From Pseudomonadota bacterium (lineage in GTDB: Bacteria; Pseudomonadota; Alphaproteobacteria; Rhizobiales; Xanthobacteraceae): 64,000 nucleotides of DNA. This document shows, piece by piece, positions 9,144 to 19,373 of this stretch. The notes under the pieces were generated by a model. The model was not told the DNA's origin, did no database searches, and worked only from the letters and a program-made list of their open reading frames with translations. A program made the translations under genes and the position numbers. The DNA lies in NCBI GenBank assembly GCA_023388935.1, contig JAEWFG010000093.1:10240-74239 (forward strand), read 5' to 3'. Numbering within the stretch: position 1 is the first letter of the stretch; every line of letters begins with the position of its first letter.

Positions 9144-10756
9144 GGGCGCGCTACCGAGAATTGCATGCGTTGTGGAGTTCGGGTGTCGCCCTCGCGGCAG
9201 ATCGCCAGCACCTCGGAGAGAACCGCGCGGGTGTCGCGCGGATCGATCACGCCGTCGTCGAGCACACGCGCGCTGGTCGAGAACACGTCCATCTGGCCGT
9301 CGAATACGCCGACGATCTGCGCCTTCATGGCATCCAGCTTGTCCTTCTCGATCGGTTTGCCGCGGCGCGCCGCGGCAGCCTCGGTCACGATCGCCATGGT
9401 TTCGGCGGCCTGCTCGCCGCCCATCACAGCGGTCTTGGCATTCGGCCATGAGAAGCAGAAGCGCGGATGGAAGCCGCGCCCGCACATGCCGTAATTGCCG
9501 GCGCCGAACGAGGCCCCGCAATAGATCGTGATCTGCGGCACGGTCGCCGAGGTGACCGCCTGGATCATCTTCGAGCCGTGCTTGATCATCCCGGCTTCTT
9601 CATAGGCTCGGCCCACCATGTAGCCGGTGGTGTTGTTGAGATAGAGCAGCGGCGTACGGGTCTGGCAGCAGGCCTGGATGAAATGCGTCGCCTTGTTGGC
9701 GCCGGCGGGATCGAGCGGACCGTTGTTGGTGATGATGCCGATCGCCTGGCCCTCGATGCGGGCATGGCCGCAGACAGTGGCCGGGCCGTAGTTCGGCGCC
9801 ATCTCGGTGAAATCGGAATCGTCGACGATGCGCGCGATCACCTGCTTCATGTCGACCGGACGCTTGTGATCCATCGGCATGATGCCGAGTAGCTCGTCCT
9901 GATCGTAGCGCGGCGGCTTGAACTGTGCAGGCACTCGGCCCGGCCGCTCCCACTCCAGTGCCGCCATGATCTCGCGCGCGATACGCAAGGCATCGCGATC
10001 GTCCTCGGCGAGATAGTCGCCAAGGCCGGAGACCTGCGTGTGCATCTCGGCACCGCCAAGCTCTTCCTCGGTCGCGATCTCACCGGTCGCGGCTTTCAAC
10101 AGCGGCGGCCCCGCAAGGAACGCGCGCGTGCGGCCGCGCACCATGACGATGTAGTCCGACAGGCCAGTCTGGTAGGCGCCGCCGGCGGTAGATGACCCGT
10201 GTGTCACGGTGACGACCGGCAGCCCGGCGGCCGAGAGCCGCGCAAGGTTACGGAAGATGTTGCCGCCACGGACAAAATCCTCGACCCGGTAGCGCAGGAG
10301 ATTGGCGCCGGCGCTCTCGACGAGCTGCACGTAAGGCAACTTGTTCTCCAGCGCGAGCTCCTGCACCCGTAGCGTCTTGTCGAGGCCATAGGGCTGGAGC
10401 GCGCCGGCATCGATGCCGGCATCATTGGCGCTGACCATGCAGCGAATGCCCGAGACGAAGCCGATACCGGCAATGACGCCGCCACCGGGCACGCTCTTGT
10501 TCGCATCCGGCACGTCGAACATGTAGCCGGCGAGCGTCGACAGTTCGATGAAAGGCGCACCGGGATCGAGCACCAGCGCGACGCGCTCGCGGGGCAGAAG
10601 CTGACCACGCTTGTGAAAGCGATCTTTTGCTGCCGCCGACGCCGCACGCGTGCGCTCTTCCAGCGCGCGCATGCGATCGATCAGCGCGAGCATGCCGTCG
10701 CGGTTGGCATGGTAGGCGGCGCTTCCGGGGGAAATGGTATTTTCGAGAATGGACAT
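9140..10756 (-). CDS. Acyl-CoA carboxylase beta subunit (carboxyltransferase), geranyl-CoA-like
   Basis: 538-aa carboxyltransferase that moves CO2 from biotin to an acyl-CoA. The ATG at 10754-10756 has AGGAG upstream; an in-frame TTG three bases earlier is disfavoured. Domain pattern: FHKRGQLLPRERVALVLDPG, FLAGPPLLKAATGE, FGAGNYGMCGRGFHPRF, MGGEQAAET. From memory, KFHKRGQLLPRER and the GGAEMHxQV-xYLAE region resemble AtuC, the geranyl-CoA carboxylase beta subunit, more than the leucine-pathway LiuB. That assignment is inference. It is coupled to the alpha subunit downstream. Confidence 0.9.
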   Translation of the reverse strand: MSILENTISPGSAAYHANRDGMLALIDRMRALEERTRAASAAAKDRFHKRGQLLPRERVALVLDPGAPFIELSTLAGYMFDVPDANKSVPGGGVIAGIGFVSGIRCMVSANDAGIDAGALQPYGLDKTLRVQELALENKLPYVQLVESAGANLLRYRVEDFVRGGNIFRNLARLSAAGLPVVTVTHGSSTAGGAYQTGLSDYIVMVRGRTRAFLAGPPLLKAATGEIATEEELGGAEMHTQVSGLGDYLAEDDRDALRIAREIMAALEWERPGRVPAQFKPPRYDQDELLGIMPMDHKRPVDMKQVIARIVDDSDFTEMAPNYGPATVCGHARIEGQAIGIITNNGPLDPAGANKATHFIQACCQTRTPLLYLNNTTGYMVGRAYEEAGMIKHGSKMIQAVTSATVPQITIYCGASFGAGNYGMCGRGFHPRFCFSWPNAKTAVMGGEQAAETMAIVTEAAAARRGKPIEKDKLDAMKAQIVGVFDGQMDVFSTSARVLDDGVIDPRDTRAVLSEVLAICREGDTRTPQRMQFSVARP

Positions 10757-10770
10757 CAAATCTCCTGCCC

Positions 10771-10866
10771 GTCATTCCGGGGTGCGCGTAGCGCGAGCCC
10801 AGAATCCATACTCCCGATCGTGGTTATGGATTCCGGGCCTGGCCCTTCGGGCCATCCCGGAATGAC
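10771..10866. repeat. Palindromic intergenic repeat (GTCATTCCGG family)
   Basis: GTCATTCCGG at 10771 and CCGGAATGAC ending at 10866 are inverted, with an internal stem around GGATTCCGGG. It lies between two same-strand genes. The same family recurs at 14858-14981. Confidence 0.78.
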
Positions 10867-10877
10867 CGAGTATGTCG

Positions 10878-11744
10878 CTACCGATTCGTCCCAAAGATCG
10901 TCCGCGCCTCGGCCGGGCTCGCGATCTCGCGGCCTGCACGGCGCGCACACGCGGCGACGGCCTCAATGAGCTGGCCGTTCGACGTCACCTTCTTGCCGTC
11001 GGCGAGATAGAAGGTGTCTTCGAGGCCGGTGCGCAGATGGCCGCCGAGCTCGGCGCAGCGCTGGTGCAGCGGCCAGATCTCCTCGCGGCCGATCGCGGTG
11101 ACCTGCCAATGCGCTTCGGGACGCTTCAGCTTGATCAGGATCGGCAGCAGTTCCGGATCCGAAGGCATGCCGGAGGCGACACCCATCACGAAATTATATT
11201 CGAGCGGCCCCTTGTACATGCCGACCTGGTGGTACATGCCGACGCAGCGGACGATGCCGACGTCGAAGCATTCGAACTCGGGGATGGTGCCGACCGCGTT
11301 CATGACGTCGAGATAGTCCTTCACCTTCTCGACCGCGTTGTCGAACATCATCGGCGGCCAGGCCCAGGTGTTGTCGGCCTTCACCTTCAGATAATTCAGC
11401 GAGCCGGCGTTGCAGGCCGCGATCTCCGGCCTGGTCTCGCGGATGCAGTCCAGCGCGCCGCTGTAGTTCGGCCCTGAGACACCCGATGTGTGATTGATGA
11501 TGACGCCGGGGCAGGCTTCGCGGATCGCCTGCTGGATCTCCTTGCTGACGCTGACTTCCCAGGACGGCAGATGCCCCTTGTTCGGCGCCTGCTGGCGCAG
11601 ATGGATATGCATGATGGACGCGCCGGCATCGAACGCCGCCTTGGCTTCGCGCGCCATCTGCTCCGGCGTGACCGGCACGTTGTGCTGCTTCGGGTCGGTG
11701 AGCACGCCGTTCAGCGCGCAGGTGATGACGGCCTTGTCGCTCAT
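10878..11744 (-). CDS. Beta-keto acid cleavage enzyme (BKACE, DUF849 family)
   Basis: 288-aa TIM-barrel protein of the 3-keto-5-aminohexanoate cleavage family. These zinc enzymes condense a beta-keto acid with acetyl-CoA, giving acetoacetate and a new acyl-CoA. Zinc ligands H46 and H48 in HIHLR are at the positions known for Kce, and the later RTGLED motif (E242) completes the site. The actual beta-keto acid is unknown. It lies 120 bases upstream of the carboxylase genes on the same strand, so it probably belongs to the same pathway. Confidence 0.9.
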   Translation of the reverse strand: MSDKAVITCALNGVLTDPKQHNVPVTPEQMAREAKAAFDAGASIMHIHLRQQAPNKGHLPSWEVSVSKEIQQAIREACPGVIINHTSGVSGPNYSGALDCIRETRPEIAACNAGSLNYLKVKADNTWAWPPMMFDNAVEKVKDYLDVMNAVGTIPEFECFDVGIVRCVGMYHQVGMYKGPLEYNFVMGVASGMPSDPELLPILIKLKRPEAHWQVTAIGREEIWPLHQRCAELGGHLRTGLEDTFYLADGKKVTSNGQLIEAVAACARRAGREIASPAEARTIFGTNR

Positions 11745-11858
11745 GCCTTGTCACTCATGACTTGGATGTCTCGCACGTTGAGAATTCAACGTTTACGATC
11801 ATGTGACGCGCGACACGCGGCTTCTTGCGCGGAGAAGCTAGGGATTTGATGGCACAAT

Positions 11859-11974
11859 CGTAGGGTGGGTTAGCCCCGCGGCTGCGCGAAGCGCAGTCCG
11901 CTCGGCGTAACCCACCACTGTCTATCTCCGCGGAGACTAAAGAGGTGGGTTACGCTTCGCTAACCCACCCTACG
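11859..11974. repeat. Palindromic intergenic repeat (TAGGGTGGGTTA family)
   Basis: CGTAGGGTGGGTTA on the left is inverted as TAACCCACCCTACG on the right, with an inner second copy GTGGGTTACGC/GCGTAACCCAC. It separates the AraC gene from the BKACE gene on the same strand. Confidence 0.78.
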
Positions 11975-11983
11975 AAGCGACCA

Positions 11984-12787
11984 CTAGCTCGCTTCCGCGA
12001 GCTCCCTCACCGTCTCGCTGCTGCGATAGATCGCAAGGTCACGCGAGCCGACGAAGATCGCGCGCGGCTTCAATCCGTAGAAGCGGCGGATCGAATGGCT
12101 GAAATGGGTCGAGTCGGGATAGCCGATGTCCTGCGCGAGATGGGCGAGGTTGAGGTCCTGGTTGGCGAAGTGCAGCAGATGCCGCGCGCGCTTCCAGGCG
12201 CGGAAGGACCGGAACGAGATGCCGGTCTCTTCCTTGAACAGATGCAGGAAGCGCGAGGCCGAGAGGCCCGCTTCGGTCGCGCATGTATCGGCCGTGACCG
12301 GTTCGCCGGAGAAGCGCTCGATGCGAGCGACCGCCCGCGTCACCCGCGGGTCAAGCACGCGGCGCGGTAGCGCCTCGCCAAAGCACATCTCGTCGAACTC
12401 GGCGGTGGTGATGTCGCCATAGCGGCGCTGCCGCAGCAGCGCGTAGGCGGCGAGGATCTTGCGGGCATAGACGGACCTGTCCGGTCCGGTGAGTCGCTGG
12501 GCCAAAGCCTCGATCACGCCATCCGGCATGCTTTCAGGCTCGAGCGTCACGCTGATTGCGGTGCGGTAGTCGCTGGCAATTGAATGCCGCTGGTTCGGCA
12601 GGGTAACGAACAGCTCGCCGGTGGCGAAGACGTCGTCGATCGTCAGGTGCAGGCTGCCCTTGACCGCGACATAAACATGGCAGCAACCCGGCGTCCGCTT
12701 GCGGGGGCGGCCAAGCAGCCCGGCATAGAACACCCGCTCCGGCGTGATCAGCATCAGATGGTCGGATTCGCGACCCTTGTCTTCCAT
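11984..12787 (-). CDS. AraC-family transcriptional regulator
   Basis: 267 aa when started at the ATG at 12785-12787, which has a strong GGAGG seven bases upstream; longer readings to 12889 have none. The N-terminal part is a cupin-like sensory region (residues about 10-110), and the C-terminal part carries two helix-turn-helix motifs around CATEAGLSASRFLHLFKEE and LAHLAQDIGYPDSTHFSHS. It is transcribed toward the BKACE/carboxylase genes and is their likeliest local regulator (inference). Confidence 0.92.
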   Translation of the reverse strand: MEDKGRESDHLMLITPERVFYAGLLGRPRKRTPGCCHVYVAVKGSLHLTIDDVFATGELFVTLPNQRHSIASDYRTAISVTLEPESMPDGVIEALAQRLTGPDRSVYARKILAAYALLRQRRYGDITTAEFDEMCFGEALPRRVLDPRVTRAVARIERFSGEPVTADTCATEAGLSASRFLHLFKEETGISFRSFRAWKRARHLLHFANQDLNLAHLAQDIGYPDSTHFSHSIRRFYGLKPRAIFVGSRDLAIYRSSETVRELAEAS

Positions 12788-12963
12788 TGGCGGTCCTCCT
12801 CGCACGGCTCTCTGGCCGCTGCGGACGGAGGTCACCTTAGCCGAAATTGGGGCGCTGTCACGACGCGATAGCGCTGTCATCGAGCGCAAAATATCGTCGA
12901 TCCGGAACGGCGATCAGCCGTGTCTGGAACCGTTCAACAATCCTTGCCGGTACGACTGGAGGG

Positions 12964-13620
12964 TTACCCTCGTACCCGCGGCGCGACGTTCTGCTCGGCT
13001 CCGGCCTTTTGTTCCGCAGCGACCGCGCGCTTGAACCCGTCGCGTTGCTGCAATCGCGCCCAATAGGCTGTGACATTCGGCCCAAAGTCCTTGGCGAGCC
13101 CAATATTTTCCGCGAGGCGGAGCGCGTAACCGATGACAATGTCAGCGGCTGTGAAGCGGCCGGCGCACAAGGTTTCGGCATTCGCAGTCGCCGCCTCGAC
13201 AGCGCGCAGCCGGCCAAGGAACCATTTCGCGTAATCACCGGCGACCTGCGGATTGCGGCGCTCTTCCGGCTCGAGCTGGGTGTATCGGAGCACCAGCGTT
13301 TGCGGGAAGGTTAGCGTGGCATCGCTGAAATACATCCAGTTCAGGAACGCGCCATAGGCGGGGTCCTCCGGCCCGACCATCAGCGGTGTCGGCCCGTATT
13401 TGATGCCGAGGTAATGGCAGATGCCGGACGACTCCGTCATCCGCGCCTCGCCGTCGATCATGAACGGGATGGTTCCGAGCGGATTGATGCCGAGATAATC
13501 CTTGGCGAAGATCCGCGGCGGGAACGGCAGCATCTTCAGTTCGTAAGGAAGCCCCATCTCCTCCAGCATCCAGAGCGGACGGAACGAGCGCGCGGCGTCG
13601 CAGTGATAGAGCGTGATCAT
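12964..13620 (-). CDS. Glutathione S-transferase family protein
   Basis: 218 aa, cytosolic GST fold. The N-terminal thioredoxin-like domain (1-80) has LYHCDAARSFRPLWMLEE and the cis-proline/gamma-Glu binding motifs IPFMID and TESSGICHYL; the helical domain follows. Similar proteins occur near catabolic gene sets, but the substrate is unknown. Same strand as the adjacent acyl-CoA dehydrogenases and 65 bases downstream of the first one, so probably co-transcribed. Confidence 0.9.
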   Translation of the reverse strand: MITLYHCDAARSFRPLWMLEEMGLPYELKMLPFPPRIFAKDYLGINPLGTIPFMIDGEARMTESSGICHYLGIKYGPTPLMVGPEDPAYGAFLNWMYFSDATLTFPQTLVLRYTQLEPEERRNPQVAGDYAKWFLGRLRAVEAATANAETLCAGRFTAADIVIGYALRLAENIGLAKDFGPNVTAYWARLQQRDGFKRAVAAEQKAGAEQNVAPRVRG

Positions 13621-13635
13621 CAGGCATTTCCCCTA

Positions 13636-13685
13636 GAGCATTTTCCTCGCGACAAACGCGGAACGCGTTTGCGCGGAGATCATGC

Positions 13686-13687
<2 letters not shown>
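13636..13687. repeat. Inverted repeat overlapping the acyl-CoA dehydrogenase stop codon
   Basis: GAGCAT at the left (13636) is inverted as ATGCTC at the right end (13682-13687), with an inner AAACGCG/CGCGTTT stem. It is a common Rhizobiales repeat type. Its right end covers the stop codon of the dehydrogenase that ends at 13686. Confidence 0.7.
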
Positions 13688-14846
<1,159 letters not shown>

Positions 14847-14857
14847 TTTGTCCTCTC

Positions 14858-14981
14858 GTCATTCCGGGGCATCGCGAAGCGATGAGCCCGGAATCCATTT
14901 CTCTACGGTATGTGCGGCCTGATGGATTCTCAGATGCGCAATTGCGCATCATAGCTCGCGCTGCGCGCGCCCCGGAATGAC
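14858..14981. repeat. Palindromic intergenic repeat (GTCATTCCGG family)
   Basis: GTCATTCCGGGGC at the left and GCCCCGGAATGAC at the right are inverted, with an inner TGCGCAATTGCGCA palindrome. It separates two acyl-CoA dehydrogenase genes on the same strand. Confidence 0.8.
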
Positions 14982-14989
14982 GACCCGCG

Positions 14990-16126
14990 TCACAACCCCA
15001 TCTGCCGGCTGGCCAGATCCTTCATGATCTCCTCGGTGCCGCCGCCGATGGCGTTGACCTTGACCTCGCGGTAGATGCGCTCGGCTTTGATGCCGCGCAT
15101 GAAGCCGGCGCCGCCGAAGATCTGCACGGCTTCCGAGGCGCAGAACGCCATGGTCTGCGTCGCCTGGTTCTTCATCATGCAGATTTCGGCGACCGGGCTC
15201 TCGCCCTGCTCGAGCCGCCAGGCCAGCATCTCCAGCATCGCTTGCGACGCCGCGACCTTCTGCGCCATGTCGACGATCTTGTGGCGGATGACCTGGTGCT
15301 GAGCCAGCGGCTTGCCGAACGTCTTGCGCTCCTTGGCGTAGGCAATCGCCTCGTCGAGGCAGACGCGGGCAAAGGCGGTGCAGCTCGCCGCCATGCCCAT
15401 GCGTTCGCTGTTGAAATTCTGCATGATGATCTTGAAGCCCTGTCCCTCCTCGCCGATCAGATTCCCGACCGGCACGCGGCAGTCGTCAAAATGCAGCGTC
15501 GCGGTGTCGGAGGCCCACCAGCCCATCTTCTTCAGCTTCGTCCGCGACAGGCCGGGTGTATCCCCCTCGATCAGGAGCAGGCTGACGCCGCCGGCGCCCT
15601 CACCGCCGGTGCGCACCGCAACGGTCAGATAATCGGCACGCACGCCCGAGGTGATGAAGGTCTTCTCGCCGCTCACGACGTAGTGATCGCCATCGCGCCG
15701 CGCTCTGGTGCGGAGGCCGGCGACATCCGAGCCGCCGCCCGGCTCGGTGATCGCGAGCGCGGAGATCTTCTCACCGGCCAGCACCTGCGGCAGCACGCGT
15801 GCCTTGACCTCGGGCCGCGCGGCCCGCGCGATCGGCGGTGAGCCGATGGTGTGGCTCATCAGGCTGGCGCTGACGCCGCCGGCGCCTGCCCGCGCCAATT
15901 CCTGGCTCGCGACGATCTTCATGAACTGGTCGGCGGCGATCCCGCCATATTCCTCGGGGAATCCCAGTCCCAACAGCCCGATCTCCGCCGCCTTGCGATA
16001 GAGCGCGCGGGGGAATTCGCTGGCCTCGTCCCAATCATGGGCGAATGGCGCGATCTCCTTCTCGACAAAGCGGCGCATCACCTCACGGAAGGCGTCGTGC
16101 TCGGTGGTATAGAACGGGCTCTTCAT
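14990..16126 (-). CDS. Acyl-CoA dehydrogenase
   Basis: 378 aa from the ATG at 16124-16126; a longer reading to 16219 adds non-homologous, low-complexity sequence. FAD motifs are ALAITEPGGGSD and KTFITSG, and the C-terminal signature is FGGAGFMRG...YREVKVNAIGGGT. The medium-chain Glu position is Gly, and E241 in NFNSERMGM fits the isovaleryl-type base. It lies upstream of the AtuD-like dehydrogenase on the same strand, and diverges from an acyl-CoA synthetase. Confidence 0.92.
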   Translation of the reverse strand: MKSPFYTTEHDAFREVMRRFVEKEIAPFAHDWDEASEFPRALYRKAAEIGLLGLGFPEEYGGIAADQFMKIVASQELARAGAGGVSASLMSHTIGSPPIARAARPEVKARVLPQVLAGEKISALAITEPGGGSDVAGLRTRARRDGDHYVVSGEKTFITSGVRADYLTVAVRTGGEGAGGVSLLLIEGDTPGLSRTKLKKMGWWASDTATLHFDDCRVPVGNLIGEEGQGFKIIMQNFNSERMGMAASCTAFARVCLDEAIAYAKERKTFGKPLAQHQVIRHKIVDMAQKVAASQAMLEMLAWRLEQGESPVAEICMMKNQATQTMAFCASEAVQIFGGAGFMRGIKAERIYREVKVNAIGGGTEEIMKDLASRQMGL

Positions 16127-16394
16127 CGCACTCTCGCCTCGCGGATGGATTCGTCGCATCCACCATGGCTGGAACACTGGCGGCTCACTTGCGCGGAGTG
16201 GCTGGCGCGGGGAGGCCACCCCGCGCAGGCCTAGACTAGCAACTCAACGCAAGACGATTTTCGTCCCCCGCGGGCCAACTCCGAAATAAAAAAGACGTCG
16301 ATGCACAAACTCCGGCTGGCCTCCCATGGCCACGCCGGGCATGGTGCATCGCAATAAGAATACAGTCGGCCCAAGACCGCCGAGGGAGGGATTT
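16127..16394. promoter_or_regulatory. Divergent intergenic region
   Basis: 268 bases between the dehydrogenase (minus) and acyl-CoA synthetase (plus) genes, which must hold promoters for both. I see no clear operator, terminator or small gene. A run AAATAAAAAAG near 16284 is the most AT-rich part. Confidence 0.4.
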
Positions 16395-17945
16395 TTGGCC
16401 GTTCGTTACTACGACTGGATCGCTCATCATGCCCGCCGCACGCCTGGCAAGGTTGCGGCGATCGACCTCGCGAGCGAACGCCGCTTCAGCTATTCGCAAC
16501 TCGACGCCCGCGTCTCGCGCCTCGCCTCATTCCTGCGCCACACGCTGAAGGTCTCACGCGGCGACCGCGTCGCAGTGCTCGCGCTGAACACGACCGATAC
16601 GCTGGAGGTGCAGTTCGCCTGCGGGCGGCTCGGCGCCATCTTCGTGCCGCTGAACACCCGCCTCACCGTCCCCGAGCTCCAGTTCATCACCGGCGACTGC
16701 GCGCCGAAGGTGATGATCCACGACGCCGATCTCGCCGAGACGGCGCTTAGCGTCGCAAAGCTCTGCGGCGTCGCCACCAGCCTGCTGCTCGGCCCTGGCG
16801 GCGCATACGAAGCCGGCATCGCCGCTGCCAAGCCGCTCGAGGCCATCGAGGAGGTCACGCTCGATGACGTCTCGACCATCATGTATACGTCGGGCACCAC
16901 GGGCCACCCGAAGGGCGCGACCATCACGCATGGCATGACCTTCTGGAATTGCGTCAATCTCGGCGGCCCCGCCTGCATCGGGCCGTCCTCGGTGCTGCTC
17001 ACCGTGCTGCCGCTATTTCACACCGGTGGCCTGAATTGCTACACCAATCCGGTGCTGCATGCCGGCGGCACCGTGATGATCATGCGCGCCTTCGATCCCG
17101 GCGCTGCCCTCGGCCTGATCAACGATCCCTCCCAGGGCATCAACGTGTTCTTCGGCGTGCCGGCGATCTACCAATTCATGGCGCAGCATCCCGCCTTCGC
17201 GACCACTGACCTGACCCGGCTGATCGTCGGCGGTGTCGGCGGCGCGCCAATGCCGGTGCCGCTGCTGAAGGTTTGGGAGGCCCGCGGCGTCGCGCTCCAG
17301 CAGGGCTACGGCATGACCGAGACTTCGCCGGCCGTGCTGGTGCTGGATCGCGAGGATGCGGCCCGGAAGGCGGGCTCCGCCGGCAAGCCGGTGCTGCACA
17401 CGGAGGTACGGATCGTACGGCCCGACGGCAGCGACGCCGATGTCGGCGAACTTGGTGAGCTCTGGGTGAAGGGACCGAACATCACGCCGGGCTACTGGAA
17501 CAGGCCGGAGGCGAACAAATCCTCCTTCACCGATGGCTGGCTGCACACCGGCGACGCGACGCGCGTCGACGAGGAAGGCTTCTACTACATCGTCGACCGC
17601 TGGAAGGACATGTACATCTCCGGCGGCGAGAACGTCTATCCGGCCGAGGTCGAGAACGTCCTGCACCAGCTCACCGCGATCGCGGAAGCCGCCGTGATCG
17701 GCATTCCCGACGCGCAATGGGGCGAGGTTGGCCTCGCCATCGTCGCGGTCAAGCCGGGTCAAAGGCTGACCGAGGCCGATGTCTTCGCGCATTGCGCGGC
17801 CAACCTCGCGCGCTTCAAATGCCCACGCCAGGTCCGCTTCGTCGATGCCCTGCCGCGCAACGCCACCGGCAAGATCCACAAGCCGACCTTGCGCAAGGAA
17901 TTTTCAGCGGCTTCCGAGGTCGACCAGAAAATCGCCAACGCCTGA
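16395..17945 (+). CDS. Acyl-CoA synthetase (long-chain fatty acid-CoA ligase type)
   Basis: 516-aa adenylate-forming ligase. The start is placed at a TTG at 16395 because GGGAGG lies eight bases before it and homology begins there (LAVRYYDWIAHH); an in-frame ATG at 16326 is the alternative. Motifs: MYTSGTTGHPKG (P-loop), YGMTETSP, WLHTGDATRVDEEGF and the catalytic K in RNATGKIHKP. It probably feeds acyl-CoA to the divergent dehydrogenases and lies just upstream of an orphan binding protein. Confidence 0.9.
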   Translation: MAVRYYDWIAHHARRTPGKVAAIDLASERRFSYSQLDARVSRLASFLRHTLKVSRGDRVAVLALNTTDTLEVQFACGRLGAIFVPLNTRLTVPELQFITGDCAPKVMIHDADLAETALSVAKLCGVATSLLLGPGGAYEAGIAAAKPLEAIEEVTLDDVSTIMYTSGTTGHPKGATITHGMTFWNCVNLGGPACIGPSSVLLTVLPLFHTGGLNCYTNPVLHAGGTVMIMRAFDPGAALGLINDPSQGINVFFGVPAIYQFMAQHPAFATTDLTRLIVGGVGGAPMPVPLLKVWEARGVALQQGYGMTETSPAVLVLDREDAARKAGSAGKPVLHTEVRIVRPDGSDADVGELGELWVKGPNITPGYWNRPEANKSSFTDGWLHTGDATRVDEEGFYYIVDRWKDMYISGGENVYPAEVENVLHQLTAIAEAAVIGIPDAQWGEVGLAIVAVKPGQRLTEADVFAHCAANLARFKCPRQVRFVDALPRNATGKIHKPTLRKEFSAASEVDQKIANA

Positions 17946-17947
17946 TC

Positions 17948-17979
17948 AAAGCTCCCCTTTCACGGGCGCTTTTCTTTTT
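17948..17979 (+). terminator. Probable rho-independent terminator after acyl-CoA synthetase
   Basis: AAAGCTCCC pairs with GGGCGCTTT with one mismatch, followed by TTCTTTTT. It lies immediately after the synthetase stop and before the binding-protein gene. Confidence 0.6.
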
Positions 17980-18020
17980 CGACGTGCCTGCTCCAACCCA
18001 GAAGAACCCAAGGAATTTTC

Positions 18021-19241
18021 ATGAACAAGAAACTCTCCCTGCTTGCCGCAGCAACGGCTTTGACATTGTTCACGGCTCAGGGCGCCCACGCGCAGAAGAA
18101 ATACGACACCGGCGTTACCGACACCGAGATCAAGATCGGCAATGTCGAGGCCTATTCCGGTCCGGCTTCCGCCTACGGCGTCATCGGCAAGACCGAGGAA
18201 GCCTATTTCAAGATGATCAACGACCAGGGCGGCGTCAACGGACGCAAGATCAACTTCATCTCCTACGATGACGGCTATTCGCCGCCGAAAACCGTGGAGC
18301 AAGTCCGCAAGCTGATCGAAAGCGACGAGGTGTTCCTCATCTTCAACGCGCTGGGTACGCCGACCCAGACCGCCGTGCAGAAATATCACAACGCCAAGAA
18401 GGTGCCGCAGCTCTTCCTCGCCACCGGCGCCAGCAAGTGGAACGATCCGCAAAACTTCCCCTGGACCATGGGCTTCCAGCCGAGCTACCGGGTCGAAGCG
18501 CGGATCTTCGCCAAATACATTCTGAAGGAGAAGCCGGACGCGAAGGTCGCGATCTTCTATGCCAACGACGATTTCGGCAAGGACTACGTCGCCGGCATCA
18601 AGGACGTGTTCGGTGACAAGGCGTCAAAGCTCATCGTGGCCGAAGAGAGCTACGAGACGTCGGAGCCTTCGATCGATGCCCATATCGTCAAGCTCAAGGG
18701 CACCGGCGCCGATGTCTTCGTGAACATCGCAACGCCGAAATTCGCCGCGCAGGCGATCAAGAAGATCGCCGAGCTCGAATGGAAGCCGATGCACCTGATG
18801 ACGGACGTCTCGGTGTCCATCGGTGCCGTGATGAAGCCGGCCGGGCTCGAGGCATCCGAAGGCGTGCTGTCGGCCGGCTACCTGAAGGATGCGTCGGATC
18901 CGCAGTGGAAGGACGATCTGGGCATGAAGAAGTTCATGGCGTTCATCGACAAGTACATGCCCGGCGCAAACATTTCGGACGCCAATCTGGTCTACGGCTA
19001 TGCCGCAGCGCAGACGATGGTGCAGGTGCTGAAGCAGGCGGGCGACAATCTGACCCGCGAGAACGTGATGAAGCAGGCCGCCAGCCTGAAAGACTTCGCC
19101 CCCGACACGCTGATCCCGGGGATCACGATCAACACCTCGCCCACCGACTTCGCGCCGATCGAACAGCTCAAGATGTGGCGGTTCAAGAACGGTCAGTGGG
19201 AGCTGTTCGGCCCCATCATCAGCGCCGAAACCAACGGCTAG
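18021..19241 (+). CDS. ABC transporter substrate-binding protein, Leu/Ile/Val type (orphan)
   Basis: 406-aa periplasmic binding protein of the LivK-type family. A signal peptide (MNKKLSLLAAATALTLF, cleavage after AHAQ) is followed by the DTEIKIGNVEAYSGPAS ligand-domain start. AGGAA precedes the ATG. No LivHMGF permease or ATPase genes occur nearby, so it must share a transporter encoded elsewhere or act in sensing. Close relatives often bind aromatic or branched acids; ligand unknown. Confidence 0.92.
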   Translation: MNKKLSLLAAATALTLFTAQGAHAQKKYDTGVTDTEIKIGNVEAYSGPASAYGVIGKTEEAYFKMINDQGGVNGRKINFISYDDGYSPPKTVEQVRKLIESDEVFLIFNALGTPTQTAVQKYHNAKKVPQLFLATGASKWNDPQNFPWTMGFQPSYRVEARIFAKYILKEKPDAKVAIFYANDDFGKDYVAGIKDVFGDKASKLIVAEESYETSEPSIDAHIVKLKGTGADVFVNIATPKFAAQAIKKIAELEWKPMHLMTDVSVSIGAVMKPAGLEASEGVLSAGYLKDASDPQWKDDLGMKKFMAFIDKYMPGANISDANLVYGYAAAQTMVQVLKQAGDNLTRENVMKQAASLKDFAPDTLIPGITINTSPTDFAPIEQLKMWRFKNGQWELFGPIISAETNG

Positions 19242-19268
19242 CCCGCGTCGACTGCGCAATCCCCAACG

Positions 19269-19297
19269 AAATAGCGGCCGAAAGGCCGCTATTTTTG
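19269..19297 (+). terminator. Rho-independent terminator
   Basis: Perfect 11-bp stem AAATAGCGGCC/GGCCGCTATTT with a GAAA loop and a T-run, 27 bases after the LivK-type gene. Confidence 0.92.
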
Positions 19298-19373
19298 TGT
19301 AGGCACTAGATTTGTCATCCCAACCGTCCCGTGGGATGCTGCCGGTCGAAATCGTCTGCGATCGGATCCGACA

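Noticed and set aside
7170..10756. Leucine-degradation (liu) carboxylase
   Set aside because: No HMG-CoA lyase or enoyl hydratase nearby, and the beta subunit looks closer to AtuC; left open as inference.
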